A stretch of 64,000 nucleotides of DNA from Catonia carolina (GCA_035578175.1 JAQMRL010000004.1:35604401-35668400), one strand, 5' to 3'; positions 22,062-32,745 are shown, counted from the stretch's first letter. Program-made: numbers and translations. The notes: generated by a model not told the origin, from the sequence alone.

Positions 22062-23489
22062 GTAAATTTAGATCTTACTTTTCTTTCCTCATCTGAACAA
22101 ACCCTCTTTATTTTTAAAATTTTTGAGAGTTTTTCCAGACAGATTCGAGTTCAGTCTTCAGGATATTTTGTACCTGGACGTGGATTTTTTCTCAATAGAC
22201 CTTCCATAGCATAATTTTTCGAGATGATCAACCTGTTACGACTTCTCCCTATATTACAAATCCGATTTTTAGTCAAAAAGGTAATAGGGTACCAGGGTGA
22301 TTTTTTGTGAAATTGTGAACGAGTTCTTATTTAGTTCACCTGATCTTTTACAATCTAGATTCAGGTTATACAGCCGGACCACATGGAGAAGTGAAACTTT
22401 TTTTCTGCTGATTGTTGTAATGTTTGGGAGAAATTTCCGGAATTCAAAATGGTTTCATAGTTAACGTTTATTACACAAATCTTAACTTATATAAAATTTT
22501 TTCTAATTTTGTTATTTAAATTGTATCTGTAACATTTATTATTAATGGATGGTAATGTTAATTTTTTTTGTTTTCTTTGTTAACTGTATAACTTATTGTC
22601 ATGGTTTTCTAATGTAACAACAGATTGCAATTTTTCTCTTTAGATAAAAATATAACTGTCATCATTGGAAGTTAAAAACTACCAAAAATACGCAAACTGC
22701 GAGTTCAATTACTAGTTTTACTTTCATTTGTCACTTTGTCGAAATGCTTTTTATTGAATCCAGAATTTCTATTTTGGTATTTTGTTGTCCTTACCGATAC
22801 TGTCAAGATCCTTCCTTATTCATTTGTTTCACTATTCGTATATTTTAATGGAGCATTTTTTTCATAACTTTTAATGTCCTTCTATGATTTTTGGTTTGTT
22901 ATCTTACATACGACATTCCCCCAAATTCTTCAGTTAAATTTTTTTCTAGCATGATAGTGAACACTGAGTTGAAATCATCTCTGAACTACTATTGTTTTTA
23001 TTTACCTTTTTTTGAATGAAGTAGCTTTTTCTGGTATGCAATGGCCGTATTTCTAGCCCTTATAAGTAAATAAATAAATGGTTCATTTTCTATTTATCCA
23101 TTTTGCCAATTTATACAATGAATGTGAACGCAATGCAATTTAACTACTTTTCATTTATGATTTTAAGACAATATTGTATATTTTATAAATTACAAAAAAT
23201 AAAGCAGCACCTTTGTAATTCCTCTCTCAATTATGTTAAACGTAAGCCTAATAAACAAAAATAAAAGATTGTATCTACTGAAATTGTTATTTTTAATTTA
23301 TGAGGCGACCATTAATAACACTTACAACCTTTTCGGGGGAATTCGTTAAAAAAATAGAATAAATTATCATTACATCGAACGATATGTGAAAAGCTTTGTT
23401 ATCATTGTAGATATTTGAATGTAAATCCCTTTGATTTATTTTTTTATTCAGTTGAATACATTCGAATTTACTACTAAGTTATTAAGCTA
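22062..23489. other. No recognisable feature
   Basis: AT-rich sequence without a recognisable gene or repeat copy. Confidence 0.45.
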
Positions 23490-24260
23490 TATCCAATATG
23501 GATGTTTTTCAATATGCTATAAACGAGCAGGTTGCAGGTAAACGCCTTAATGAAACAGAACACGCTAAACGCAGTACATTTGTCATGAACACCACCTATA
23601 AAAATATTATACGATTAAAAAATGATGGCCGGCCACATTGGCGTAGTTGGTAACGTGCTCGCCTCTCATTATGCCGTCGTGGGTTCGAATCCCACTCAGG
23701 CACGGCATATTTTTATAAGTTACAAAAAATAATTTCATCCTTCATTGTGTATAGTTACACCCAAACGTCGTCGCTAATGACCTTTGTAGTTGATGCGACA
23801 TTAAATAAATAAATAAATGATGTGAAATACTTGGGAATGCACTTAAATCAACGCCTTACCTGGTCCAAGCATATTTGGAACACACATAAAAAACTAGGAT
23901 TGAAGCAGAGAGATTTGTTTTGGATGATGAACAAAAGTTCACAGCTGTCATTAGAGAGCAAGCTCATATTGTACAAAGCCATATTGAAACCGCTTTAGAC
24001 TTATGGGTTACCACTTTGGGGATCGGCTGCAAAATCGAATTTTGCTATCATCCAACGATTCCAGTCGAAAGCTTTACGGATTATCAAAAATTCTGCATGG
24101 TATGTGGCAAATGATGCGCTGCATAAAGACTTACGTTTCAACGCTGTGAAAGAAGAAATTACGCAGTGAAGTTCAAATTATCAAAAAAAAATTAGCAGAT
24201 TACCCAAATTATTTGGCGCTATATTTACTTGATAATACCGAAGACCTATCATGACTAAAA
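23490..24260 (+). pseudogene. Jockey RT C-terminal pseudogene interrupted by a SINE
   Basis: The right part reads DVKYLGMHLNQRLTWSKHIW, SSQLSLESKLILYKAILKPL, TYGLPLWGSAAKSN, IQRFQSKALRIIKNSAWYVA and HKDLRFNAVKEEI, with a stop in place of the KPIW tryptophan. The left part, up to 23627, reads MNTTYKNIIRLKND. A SINE-B and one copy of AAATGATG separate them. Removing these gives ...RLKNDVKYLG, as in related copies. Confidence 0.78.
23628..23814 (+). mobile_element. SINE-B copy (tRNA-headed) with target duplication
   Basis: The head has A box TGGCGTAGTTGGTAACG and B box GGTTCGAATCCC, as in a tRNA gene. The body ends GTAGTTGATGCGACATTAAA plus TAAA repeats. AAATGATG at 23620-23627 is repeated at 23815-23822. 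It has no coding capacity, and its mobilisation presumably depends on a LINE enzyme. The insertion split a Jockey pseudogene in frame. Confidence 0.85.
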
Positions 24261-24589
24261 TGAATAATTTTTTTGACCTTCCGTTTAAATTTACTAACTA
24301 GCCTATACTAAACAATTGAACTCCATATTATTTTCTGAATCATCATCTTCTTCCTCTACGCATTTTGCTTTACTCATCTGTTATCTAGATTTAGGCATAA
24401 CATTTTCTAAAATTACAAGTAATTTTGTTTTCTTTTGGAAGAAATACCATTGGGTATTGTCTTTGTCGAGTGAACATTTATATTTATTTACATGTAGTTT
24501 TAGTTTTTAAACTGACTGTAAATAAATTCAGGTATTTAAAAAAAACAAATAATACTCGTATTATGATTATTATAAAAATTATGATCATG
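24261..24589. other. No recognisable feature
   Basis: AT-rich spacer; nothing recognised. Confidence 0.4.
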
Positions 24590-24825
24590 GAACAGTAAAC
24601 CATTCCTTGAATTTTGTGGACCCACAAATTGGTGCACATACCCAGGCAATTGAAGGTAGGTAGTGTTTGGCGAAACACCGTAATAAAGTACTGTGTGGCA
24701 CAAACAGACATTTGCTACAATCCTATCCTGCAGAGTACAAGTGGCACCAATCGCACTGTGATCGTAACATATTTAACCAGACCCTATCAGACATTGGTAC
24801 TTACGGACCTCCACAATGAAACGAA
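24590..24825 (+). pseudogene. Merlin / IS1595-like transposase C-terminal fragment
   Basis: The frame from about 24608 reads NFVDPQIGAHTQAIEGR, stop, CLAKHRNKVLCGTNRHLLQS, then YPAEYKWHQSHCDRNIF and LSDIG. This matches the C-terminal pattern FVDP-TG-HTQ-IE--W of ISXO2/Merlin-type DDE transposases, including the Glu of the IEG segment thought to be catalytic. A TAG replaces the usual Trp. Only the last 70 or so codons remain and I found no terminal repeats, so this is a dead piece of a DNA transposon. Confidence 0.65.
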
Positions 24826-25073
24826 AGTGGTACTGATTTTTATCTATCTGACAGTGATATGATTTACTTCATAGTTAACATAAATCAGCTGAAATTTACA
24901 GTTAATATTTTAAAACAAAATCTCTGTAACAAGGTGATTAATTCCAATATTATTATAATAGCAATTTTGATGATTTTTTTAATCAATTAATTATTTTACA
25001 AAAGTTCATGACAAGTATACTGTTTTTAGAGTGTGTTGTTTCATTAAGGCGTACACCTGCAACCCGCATTGTA
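24826..25073. other. No recognisable feature
   Basis: AT-rich spacer between the Merlin remnant and the mariner element. Confidence 0.4.
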
Positions 25074-26442
25074 ACGTGTGTTTTATTAAAGACGCAACCC
25101 TGATTATAAGAAGATAGAAGTAATACATCGGTAAATTTTCTGTCCCCCAATCGCTATGTTGGCAACAGTGTACTCAAGGCCACCTACCTGAGACAACTAA
25201 AATGTTCCAGTCAAGCATTAGTGTGGTGACAGCAGTCGTTTCGTTATATTGTGTCAGCAATGGTTCTTTCCAAGGAAGAACGCGTGTTTATTGTACAGAC
25301 TTACATAGCGAGTAAATCTTACAAATGTGTGCAAGATAAGTTTTAGTTGAAAATAATATCACCGTTCTGCCGTTCCGAATAAATCGTCAATATTGCGTTT
25401 GATAAATAAATTCCGTAGAACTGGGAGTGTACTCGATGAGAAACCACCTCGCCAGCCAACAAAGTTACGCGGAAGTTCTCGAAGATTTGAAAAATCGTTT
25501 GACTCAATCACCTAAAATATTGCTTAGAAGATTATCATCGCAAGCTGGGCTAACATTAACTACTGTTTTCAGAGCTACGAAAAAGTTACATTTGCATCCT
25601 TATCGCGTTGGCGTAACTCATGAACTGAAAGCTACAGACCATCAGAAACGATTACAATATTGTCGGTGGTTTCGATCTTTGGTTGAAGAAAATAGTATTC
25701 AATTGTTGGATCATGTTTTTTAGTGATGAGGCTTGGTTTCATTTAGATGGCTATGTGAATAGTCAGAACTGTAGAATATGGAGTGCAACAAACCCTCATG
25801 CTTTCCATGAAAAAGTATTGCACTCACGTAAAATTGGTGTTTGGTGTGCAATTTCCCGCCGCCGTATAATAGGGCCGTTATTTTTTGACAGTACTGTAGA
25901 CAGTGCAGTTTATAGTGATTTAATCCAACAGTTTATTTAATTGTTGAATTTGGACGACCGAAATTATTGGTTTCAACAGGAGAACGTTTCATGTCATACT
26001 GGAAATGAAATGCTAGCAATGCTACGAGAATTTTTTTAATCACCGCTTAGTATCGAAAGATTTGTGGCCTCCGATATCCCCAGATCTCACCCCCAGCAGA
26101 CTTTTTCCTATGGGGTTCTTTAAAAGGTGAAGTTTACAAAAACAACCCTCATACGATCGATGCATTTAAAACTAACATTACAAGTGCGATTTCAAGCGTT
26201 AGTGAACAGACTTTAAGAAAAGTTGCTGCAAATGTCATTAAACGAATTCGTATCTGTATTGAAGTTGCGGGAAATCAATTCAAACATCTACTGTAAACAT
26301 AAAAGGTTAAATTCATTGCAATTCGCTTTTCATTTGTAAAATAATAATTTAGATTAATGAATAATTTGTAAAGTACTGCAAATAAAAACATACCGTAGGT
26401 TGTGGCTTTTAGCATAGGATGCATTCTTAATAAAACACCCTG
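25074..26442 (+). mobile_element. Mariner-type DNA transposon, complete but dead (1.37 kb)
   Basis: The left end is ACGTGTGTTTTATTAAAGAC. The inverse complement of the right end is CAGGGTGTTTTATTAAGAAT. This gives about 24-bp terminal inverted repeats, best matched from GTGTTTTATTAA onward. TA dinucleotides flank both ends (25072-25073 and 26443-26444), the target duplication of the Tc1/mariner superfamily. The interior is a transposase pseudogene in the same orientation. Confidence 0.82.
25260..26296 (+). pseudogene. Mariner-superfamily transposase pseudogene
   Basis: The transposase would cut and paste the element at TA sites. The N-terminus MVLSKEERVFIVQTYIAS looks like the helix-turn-helix start of this arthropod family but ends at a TAG at 25343. 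The next open piece (25427-25723) reads LLRRLSSQAGLTLTTVFRAT, LHPYRVGVTHELKATDHQKR and LQYCRWF. A frameshift leads to FFSDEAWFHLDGYVNSQN (first catalytic Asp) and GVWCAISRRRIIGPLFF. The second catalytic motif, normally WFQQDGA, reads WFQQENV, so the Asp is lost. PISPDLTP is followed by a frameshift before the third motif, DFFLWG, then LKGEVYKNNPHTIDAF and the expected C-terminus. Multiple lesions make it inactive. Confidence 0.85.
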
Positions 26443-26787
26443 TATTATAATACACTATACTGATACGCAAAAGGAGAACAACCGTGCATATCAGTAACTA
26501 CACAAAAAAATTACATAAATACATTTATCTGATACAAGATACTACAATTAAAAGGTGCAAATATTACTTTTAAACTGTTTTTAAAAGCAGTGCGTATAAC
26601 AAATACGAATTAAATTTTCACAAATATCAATAATAATATTAATAACAATACAAATTAAGAAAAAAAATTAAGATTATGTAGAATTGTAATATAAAAGAAA
26701 ATTGACAACTTTCTTCAATAACTAAAACTACTTTACGATTTTTTTAATAAATAAAATATAGATGTTTTTATTTTATGAGGATTATTT
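26443..26787. other. No recognisable feature
   Basis: AT-rich spacer. Confidence 0.4.
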
Positions 26788-27175
26788 TTGCCTGTAACAG
26801 ACAGTTGAAGTGTCAAATTATTTTACACTCAATCTGTTCGTTGCAGGGCTAAAATAAATAGTTCTGTTTCTTATCACATGGTCAGCGAATTAAATGACTG
26901 AATCATTTAAGAACAGAAGAGGTAAAGGTGCAAAAGATACTAACCAGAGTTGTCTGCTCTGAAAGTAATGAATTTCATTATACAGCCAGAACCTTTGGTG
27001 AATGACGTGAAGGTGTCATTTTCAGAGTAGTGCTTTTAAGAGTGCCCGGCATGCTGATAAGCGTACTTTTCCACTCAGTGAGAAAAGCGATGGTAAACCA
27101 CCTCACTCCTTTTTTTACTAAGTAAAACCTCCACAGGTTCAAACCAGACTTTCGGCTAATAACCGAAACAACAAT
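26788..27175 (+). mobile_element. Repeat family Q, copy 1
   Basis: About 385 bp, shared with copies at 38628, 41488, 59959 and 62814. Conserved blocks in order: GCCTGTAACAGACAG, TGTCAAATTATTTTACACTC, CAGGGCTA, GTCAGCGAATTAAATGACTG, AAGAACAGAAGAGGTAAAGG, TGAAAGTAATGAATTTCATT, CATGCTGATAAGCG, ATGGTAAACCACCTCACTCC, then GGTTCAAACC and a short hairpin region. There is no coding capacity. GGTTCAAACC resembles a pol III B box, but no clear A box was found. Confidence 0.72.
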
Positions 27176-28529
27176 GAAGATTAATTGAATAAATTAGCTC
27201 AGAAACTATTTCATAAAAGATCGGTAAACACCAACAACAGAACAGTTATTTTAAGACTTGGAAAAGTTTCTCAAGTTCTTGCTCGATAGGACATCATCTT
27301 TCAGTTCATGTTGCAATAAATATGGTGATGTAGTATTGTGATTATAGGATGGAAATAAATTTATAAGACACTTTTACTGTAAAACATACATTGAAACTGT
27401 ATTTAAAAAAAACGACATTCTTTAGGGCATTTCCAATGGTAACGAAAGGTCAGATTTGTGTAGTATTATGAACAGCCAATCGTCAGTTAGGGGAAACAAA
27501 TTTAATAGATGGCGCTACAAAATAAACGGAACAATATCCCTTCCTATATTTATATACAATAAAAGCCCATAATTTTACACAGTTAAATCTATTCATAAGT
27601 TATCTCCTAAACGAAACAGCAATAATTGGTAACAAAATGATGATTCATTCATTGTATAGTTTAAATATATTATTTAAACTCGGTTTTGTGATTCCACAGC
27701 AATATAATACTAAATTTATAAAGCACAAACGAAAAGAGGGGAGTAAAATGGGTTTATTATTTTTGTCATGAACCCATACCATTCGTTGTTGGTTTACTAA
27801 AGGATAAAGGGGTGGTTTAGTTACAGAGTGTTGAAATGGTTAACTGAATGGTTTGCCACGAAAATCATCCTACTTCTTCCTTTTCTATCTAAAGTTAAAA
27901 TATAGTAGCTGTTAATTCTATTGGTCCATTTCATACAATATTTATTGCATTGCTTCTATAGTTCTCTACCTTTCTCTGTTTTCAACACACATGCTGTAAA
28001 ATACTACATTCTTTTCTAACATTACTCCATCTAGTATTTCTTGAATTATTCATATTACTTCATCGACTCAACTGTTCTTAGTAGTTTCAAGAAGGTTCAA
28101 GCACAGTAGTAGTTCTGTTTATTTACCGGTTTTTTTAGTTTAAATATTATTTTATATTCTTTTTAGTTTCTATTTGTCATCTATTAAGTACAATAACATT
28201 ATTATTTTACTGTACTAAATGAATATTTCGATTCTGATATTTTTCATGTTTGAACACTACGTTAACGTATAATGATTCGTAGACCATCTGTACAAAAATA
28301 AATATTGCTTTGTTTTCTTTAAAGTTAAAGTAATATTATTCACCAATTTTATTTTATAATATGTTTTTTAAAGCAGCAACAGAAAGATTTGTTTTTGTGT
28401 CTTTAATTTTTATTACGGCACTGTACATTGAGCTGCACAACTTCCGTATATAATAATTTAATGGCGGTGAAAAATTCCACTTTAAAGGCAAGAGGTACCC
28501 AGTGGTACATTCCTTGTTTAAAACTACGA
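27176..28529. other. No recognisable feature
   Basis: AT-rich sequence with no recognisable coding region or shared repeat. Confidence 0.45.
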
Positions 28530-28765
28530 AAATTAGTAGTTATTCACACCAAAAGTCGCTTTAGACGTCGCACAGTTGGGAAGTTCCTGGTAGCTAGATC
28601 ACGGGCTAGTTGGTTTGGATGGCCATCTAGTCTTTCGTGTAATGTACTATACAAGGATGCGGTTAGCTCCTTTACTGTTGGAATTTTGAAATCGTCGGGA
28701 AAGATTTCATTGCTTACATAAAAAGGAGCGCCAGAAGCAAGTCTTAAAATATTTTATTTAAAGGT
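28530..28765 (-). pseudogene. Jockey RT C-terminal fragment, minus strand
   Basis: The minus strand reads LRLASGAPFYVSNEI, then DDFKIPTVKELTASLYSTLH, ERLDGHPNQLARDLATRNFP and TVRRLKRLL. It aligns to the last 70 or so residues of the Jockey ORF2. The plus-strand frame 28428-28721 is only its shadow. Confidence 0.78.
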
Positions 28766-28965
28766 ATGTCATTTGCCTCACACTTTCTATCGGTTGGTCA
28801 TGGATTTATTGTATAACAATAAATGCAATATATCGCTTACAAGTAGTACATGAAAAAATTAAAAACCAGTGGTATAATTAGAAATGTTTAACATAGAAAC
28901 ATACTATACTATTTTAATTAATATAATTATATAGAAATTTTCTGAGTAATACATTGCTATTTGAT

Positions 28966-29045
28966 TTCTTTTTTTTTGGTTTAACGTCTGACTGTTCTGC
29001 AATCCATGCTAATGCAGACGGATGAAATGATTTTTTGTAACGTAT
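28966..29045 (-). mobile_element. SINE-B 3' fragment
   Basis: On the minus strand it contains the block GTCTGCATTAGCATGGATTG and GAACAGTCAGACGTTAAACC, as in the copy at 15965. The tRNA-like head is missing. Confidence 0.65.
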
Positions 29046-29169
29046 GAAATGTTTTGAAAATTAACTAAAAAATTTAATGAACAATTTTTCTTTTTTCTGT
29101 CGCTGTATCAAGAATCATAAATTGCAAAAAAATATCAAAATTAGTACGATATAAGAAATTCTCCCCTAT

Positions 29170-29460
29170 ATTTAACAGAGATCTGTTTGCCCTTATACAC
29201 CAAACGGCTTTAAAATTATTTACATGGTTTGTTGCTATCTCTTTAATTTTCTGACTTTGATTTTTTTACTTCCAGATTCTCATTCACTTTTGATCAAAAC
29301 CGAAACTTCAAACCCAATTTAGCTCTACCAACTTTTTGTAAAAATTACGAATCCGAAAACCGTTTGTTGCTATCTTATGTAGTTTCTTACATCTGGGTGT
29401 GACGGAAGGACGGACAAAACAAAATAATAGATGACAGTTTTTAAATTTCCCACCAATAAA
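29170..29460. repeat. Repeat family S, second locus
   Basis: Shares CCGTTTGTTGCTATCTT, ATCTGGGTGTGACGGAAGGA and CAAAACAAAATAATAGATGA with 11090-11260, plus the ACTTCCAGATT-like blocks of that region. Confidence 0.55.
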
Positions 29461-30149
29461 ATTTATTCTGATTTAATATGATCTGTAAGTTCCCTCTTTT
29501 AATGAATCTAATTTAATTCAAATAGATTTTATATAAATGCAAGAGAACACAGCAATATAAATCATGAAAATGTACACAAAATATAAAACCAGGAAACCAC
29601 AACGGATATTACTCTTACATATTGAAATCAATAATTCTCAACCATCTATGGTCCATTTATTTCAGCACATATGATTATTAAACGATGAATTATAATTTTC
29701 AATTACAATTTCGTTCATTAATACAATTAATTACTTTTCAATTTGCAATGTAAATTTTAGATTATAATTTAAAAGCTACTATTTTCAAATAGAAAGTATT
29801 ATTAGATTTAACTCTATTTTTACTTTATCGTTGTTTATTTTTGTACCATATTTTACCATAGTTTTACTATAGTCTGGAATTGTAGTGTTATCAGTAAATT
29901 TTCAATAAAAATATTGTTCTAATTTGTTATAACCTAGTATTTCGTTAAAATAATTTCAAAAATGAGCAATAAATTTTAAATTTTCTATCAGTATGAAAGA
30001 GTTTGATAATAGAGTAAAATTAAAATATTCATAGCTACCAAATTGGAAAAATAAAAATACTATTATGCCTGTTCAAATATTCAGGTTTGTAAAACACACT
30101 AATTAAATATTTTTCCCAACCCACAATCACCTATATTATTACATGACAA
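29461..30149. other. No recognisable feature
   Basis: AT-rich sequence; nothing recognised. Confidence 0.45.
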
Positions 30150-30400
30150 CATACGTAGCAAATTTACAGACTTCTTCAAGACAATCTAAAGTACCAATGA
30201 GCCCTCATTTGGTAGCATTCAAGGCTTTATCGAAACCAATTAGGAAGTACGGCAGTCAGATCCACGGATCAACGATTAACTCGGTAAGAATGCAAGTTTA
30301 AAGTTACGTTATGTATTGAACTAAACTTTAAACGATGACCTCCACGTCCCTTATACCGATTTTTAACCTTCTTAACGTTTTGTTAATTTAAAAAATAAAT
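30150..30400 (+). pseudogene. Jockey RT C-terminal fragment
   Basis: The frame reads SKVPMSPHLVAFKALSKPIR then KYGSQIHGSTINS, parallel to SQLSIDNKLLLYKSMLKPIW-YGIQLWGTAS. A further segment resembles DDLHVPYTDF. The copy is short and degraded. Confidence 0.62.
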
Positions 30401-30797
30401 TAGAATCAAATTAAAATAGTTAATACGCCGCTAGAATGGGAATAACATATTCCTTAAATTCATTAAAAAAATTAATTACGTAATAATCACCATAAATACT
30501 TGACATAAAATAAATAATTTATCCTAATTTTGTTTTAACAATTAATTATTTATAATGAGCTTTAAACTTTTAGTAAATAATCTAGTTATCTCATGGCATT
30601 AGAAAAGAACACAACAAGCTCTTTTTGTATTATTTACCATAATATTTTGTGTTCTATTAATTTATAAAATAGTTAGATCTAGAATATGACGAGGTCGTCT
30701 CGAATGGTTACAGTTATTTAAAAGATTTAATGCCAAAATTTTCACTTTGCAACATATTTTTTACTAAAATTTTAAATTTCATTCAAAATGAATTAAT

Positions 30798-31359
30798 TTA
30801 TCTCAAACCAATATTTAGTTTATCTCAAACCAATATGGACCTATGGACTACAAATTTATGGCACAGCTAAACCGAGCAATCTACAAAAATTACAAGCCTT
30901 TCAGTCAAAATGCCTACGTTTAATCACCTGCGCACCTTTTTATGTCAACAACAAAATTCTACATGACGACCTTAATATTCCGTTCATAAGTGAAGTAGTT
31001 AAGTCCAGCTACAGTGTTTTTCACAGAAAATTGCATGATCACCCCAACGAATTAATCACCAAACTATCGGATGCATCACTACCAGGAAATCCGCAGCGCA
31101 GGTTGAAACGTCAATGGGCCAGAGATCATCTATAAAGTGATTTATTTTATTTTTCTTTCTTCTTTTTTTTCTTATGTTGTTATTTATCATTCATGTATCA
31201 TGAACTTTATTTCATAGAACATATACCAATGGGTATCACTGTTCTTTTTCATTTATTTATTTTTATTTATTTTTTTTTTTTTTCCTTGTCATCCTTTGTT
31301 TACTGTCATCTAATTTGCTCGTTGTATCGTAGTATATAGTTGCAAATAAAGTTATTAAA

Positions 31360-31389
<30 letters not shown>
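30798..31389 (+). mobile_element. Young 5'-truncated Jockey insertion with long poly(A)
   Basis: AAAATGAATTAAT at 30785-30797 recurs at 31390-31402, the second copy starting in the poly(A). The A run is about 31 bases (31363-31393) and AATAAA lies at 31345. The long pure A tail and perfect 13-bp duplication mark it as recent. At the 5' junction an 18-bp stretch is duplicated (30797-30814 and 30819-30836). Confidence 0.88.
30824..31135 (+). CDS. C-terminal 103 codons of a Jockey RT (partial)
   Basis: Open from the native 5' junction to the stop at 31133-31135. It reads LKPIWTYGLQIYGTAKPSNL, KLQAFQSKCLRLITCAPFYV, ILHDDLNIPFISEVVKSSYS, FHRKLHDHPNELITK and QRRLKRQWARDHL. It aligns end to end with the C-terminus of the intact ORF2. 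It has no catalytic domain and cannot act alone. Confidence 0.8.
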   Translation, partial: LKPIWTYGLQIYGTAKPSNLQKLQAFQSKCLRLITCAPFYVNNKILHDDLNIPFISEVVKSSYSVFHRKLHDHPNELITKLSDASLPGNPQRRLKRQWARDHL

Positions 31390-31395
<6 letters not shown>

Positions 31396-31559
31396 AATTA
31401 ATGAAATGTTGATGAAACTGTCAGGTATTGCGGGGAATATTATTGCGGAATCGTACAGCCAAATCCCATAGAGCAAGATGAGCTTCAAAATTGCCTTCTA
31501 CTCAACCAATTATTTCTCAATCCACAAAGGTGAATCTGTTCTTATCACCTAATACTTTT

Positions 31560-31960
31560 TCTGGTACCTGCTGTTAAGTTCGCTCTTCTTTCTTATATGA
31601 CTCTTCCAGTTAAGTCGTCAATCTGGGTGCATACCAACATATATGACTTCATTAACTTGTAGAAGATTGACGTTTTCAAGATAGATTCTTGAACAGTTCT
31701 CCTTCTTTTTATCCGAGGCGGCGAGAAAAACTCATGTTCACTCCACTCCCTCACGATGGGAGGAGTAGTGTTTGACTCAATTGAGGCGACCTTGTCCAGC
31801 TCCAAGGAGGCCGCAACCACCTACCAACAATAAACCCACCACCAGGCCTCTTAATCCTTGACAGTTCTCTTTGCGGATACTAAATGTAACGTGATATGCT
31901 TTATCCGAATTCACCTTAATTCTCCATCGTCTCAGCCATTTTTTAATATTATTTATTGCT
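31560..31960 (-). pseudogene. Old Jockey RT fragment, minus strand, with an insertion
   Basis: From 31960 downward the minus strand reads NIKKWLRRWRIKVNSDKAYH then VTFSIRKENCQGL. After an unrelated segment (31705-31855) it resumes with KENCSRIYLENVNLLQVNEV, IYVGMHPD, stop, RLNWKSHIRKKEEL. This is the FADD-distal part of the RT (WLTKWKIKVNEGKS ... VKYLGMYLD-GLTW). The residues KENC occur on both sides of the insert. Confidence 0.72.
31705..31855. mobile_element. Unknown ~150-bp insertion flanked by an imperfect duplication
   Basis: Flanked by CTTGAACAGTTCTCCTT (31688-31704) and CCTTGACAGTTCTCTTT (31856-31872), a duplication of about 16 bp with a few changes. The insert is GC-richer than its host. 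On the minus strand it ends GGATAAAAAG, as a short retroelement tail might. I found no A or B box and no other copy in the window. Confidence 0.5.
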
Positions 31961-32431
31961 TAATTTAAGTATTTATTCTAATTGTACAATCTTGGTAGAA
32001 ACAAATCTTGTTATAAACTTGTATTGGTAAACCTCCCAATTAAGCTTCTTACATCTCGACAGGATACTGATAGAGAACGCTAATAGAGCTTTTCTAGACT
32101 TAGAAAATGTTTTATTTAATTTATGTAATGACAAATAGTATGAATTAACACGGAAATCATCAAAAATGTGATTTTGCTGTTGCATCCCACGCAGAACTTC
32201 ACATAACATTTGGTAACTTATAATAAAAGCAGAAATAATTTTAGGTAGTTATCTTTATGCAACTTTACTCTAGATTTTTATTACTGAATCGATTTTATAT
32301 TGCTTTTCATTGTTGATGAGCACTCACGTTTCACGCATTTAGACCAATCATAACGTTTACCAATCATAGCGTCATAGCATCGTCAGAATGTACGAATGTT
32401 TCAGTCCGACAATTTTTTTTTTATTCCTAAT
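31961..32431. other. No recognisable feature
   Basis: AT-rich sequence; nothing recognised. Confidence 0.4.
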
Positions 32432-32745
32432 TTGTGTACGTTGCAATCTGTTAATGTTGTCAATTTAGAACAATAAGCAACCCCATGACCCAATGAGATG
32501 AGGATGATGTGTATGACGTGTAAATGAGGTGTAATCTTGTACAGACCCAGGCCGACCATTCCTGAGAGTATGGTTAATTAAACTCTAACCATCAAAGTAC
32601 ACCGGTAACCACTGTCTAGTATTCAAATCCGTATAAAAGTAACTACCTTTACTAGGATTTGAACCAGGAACCTTCGTCTCCGAAAATCAGCTGTTTAACA
32701 GCTGATTTTGGCGACGACTTTACCTCTAGACCAACCCGGTAGGTC
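32432..32745 (-). mobile_element. SINE-A, full copy on the minus strand
   Basis: The minus strand starts ACCGGGTTGGTCTAGAGGTA (A-box-like TGGTCTAGAGG), followed by GGTTCAAATCC (B box). The body has AGTTACTTTTATACGGATTT, GACAGTGGTTACC, CAGGAATGGTCGGCCTGGGT, and ends ATTGAC-ACAT-AACAGATTGC. It has a tRNA-like promoter and no coding capacity. It is about 310 bp. Confidence 0.82.

Noticed and set aside
23628..23710. Possible tRNA gene (A and B boxes at normal spacing)
   Set aside because: It is the head of SINE-B: a SINE body and tail follow, target duplications flank the whole, and the same head recurs elsewhere.
28428..28721. 97-codon plus-strand gene
   Set aside because: It is the shadow of a Jockey RT fragment that makes sense on the minus strand.
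31306..31488. 60-codon minus-strand frame with a Phe run
   Set aside because: It is created by reading the poly(A) tail of a Jockey insertion in antisense.
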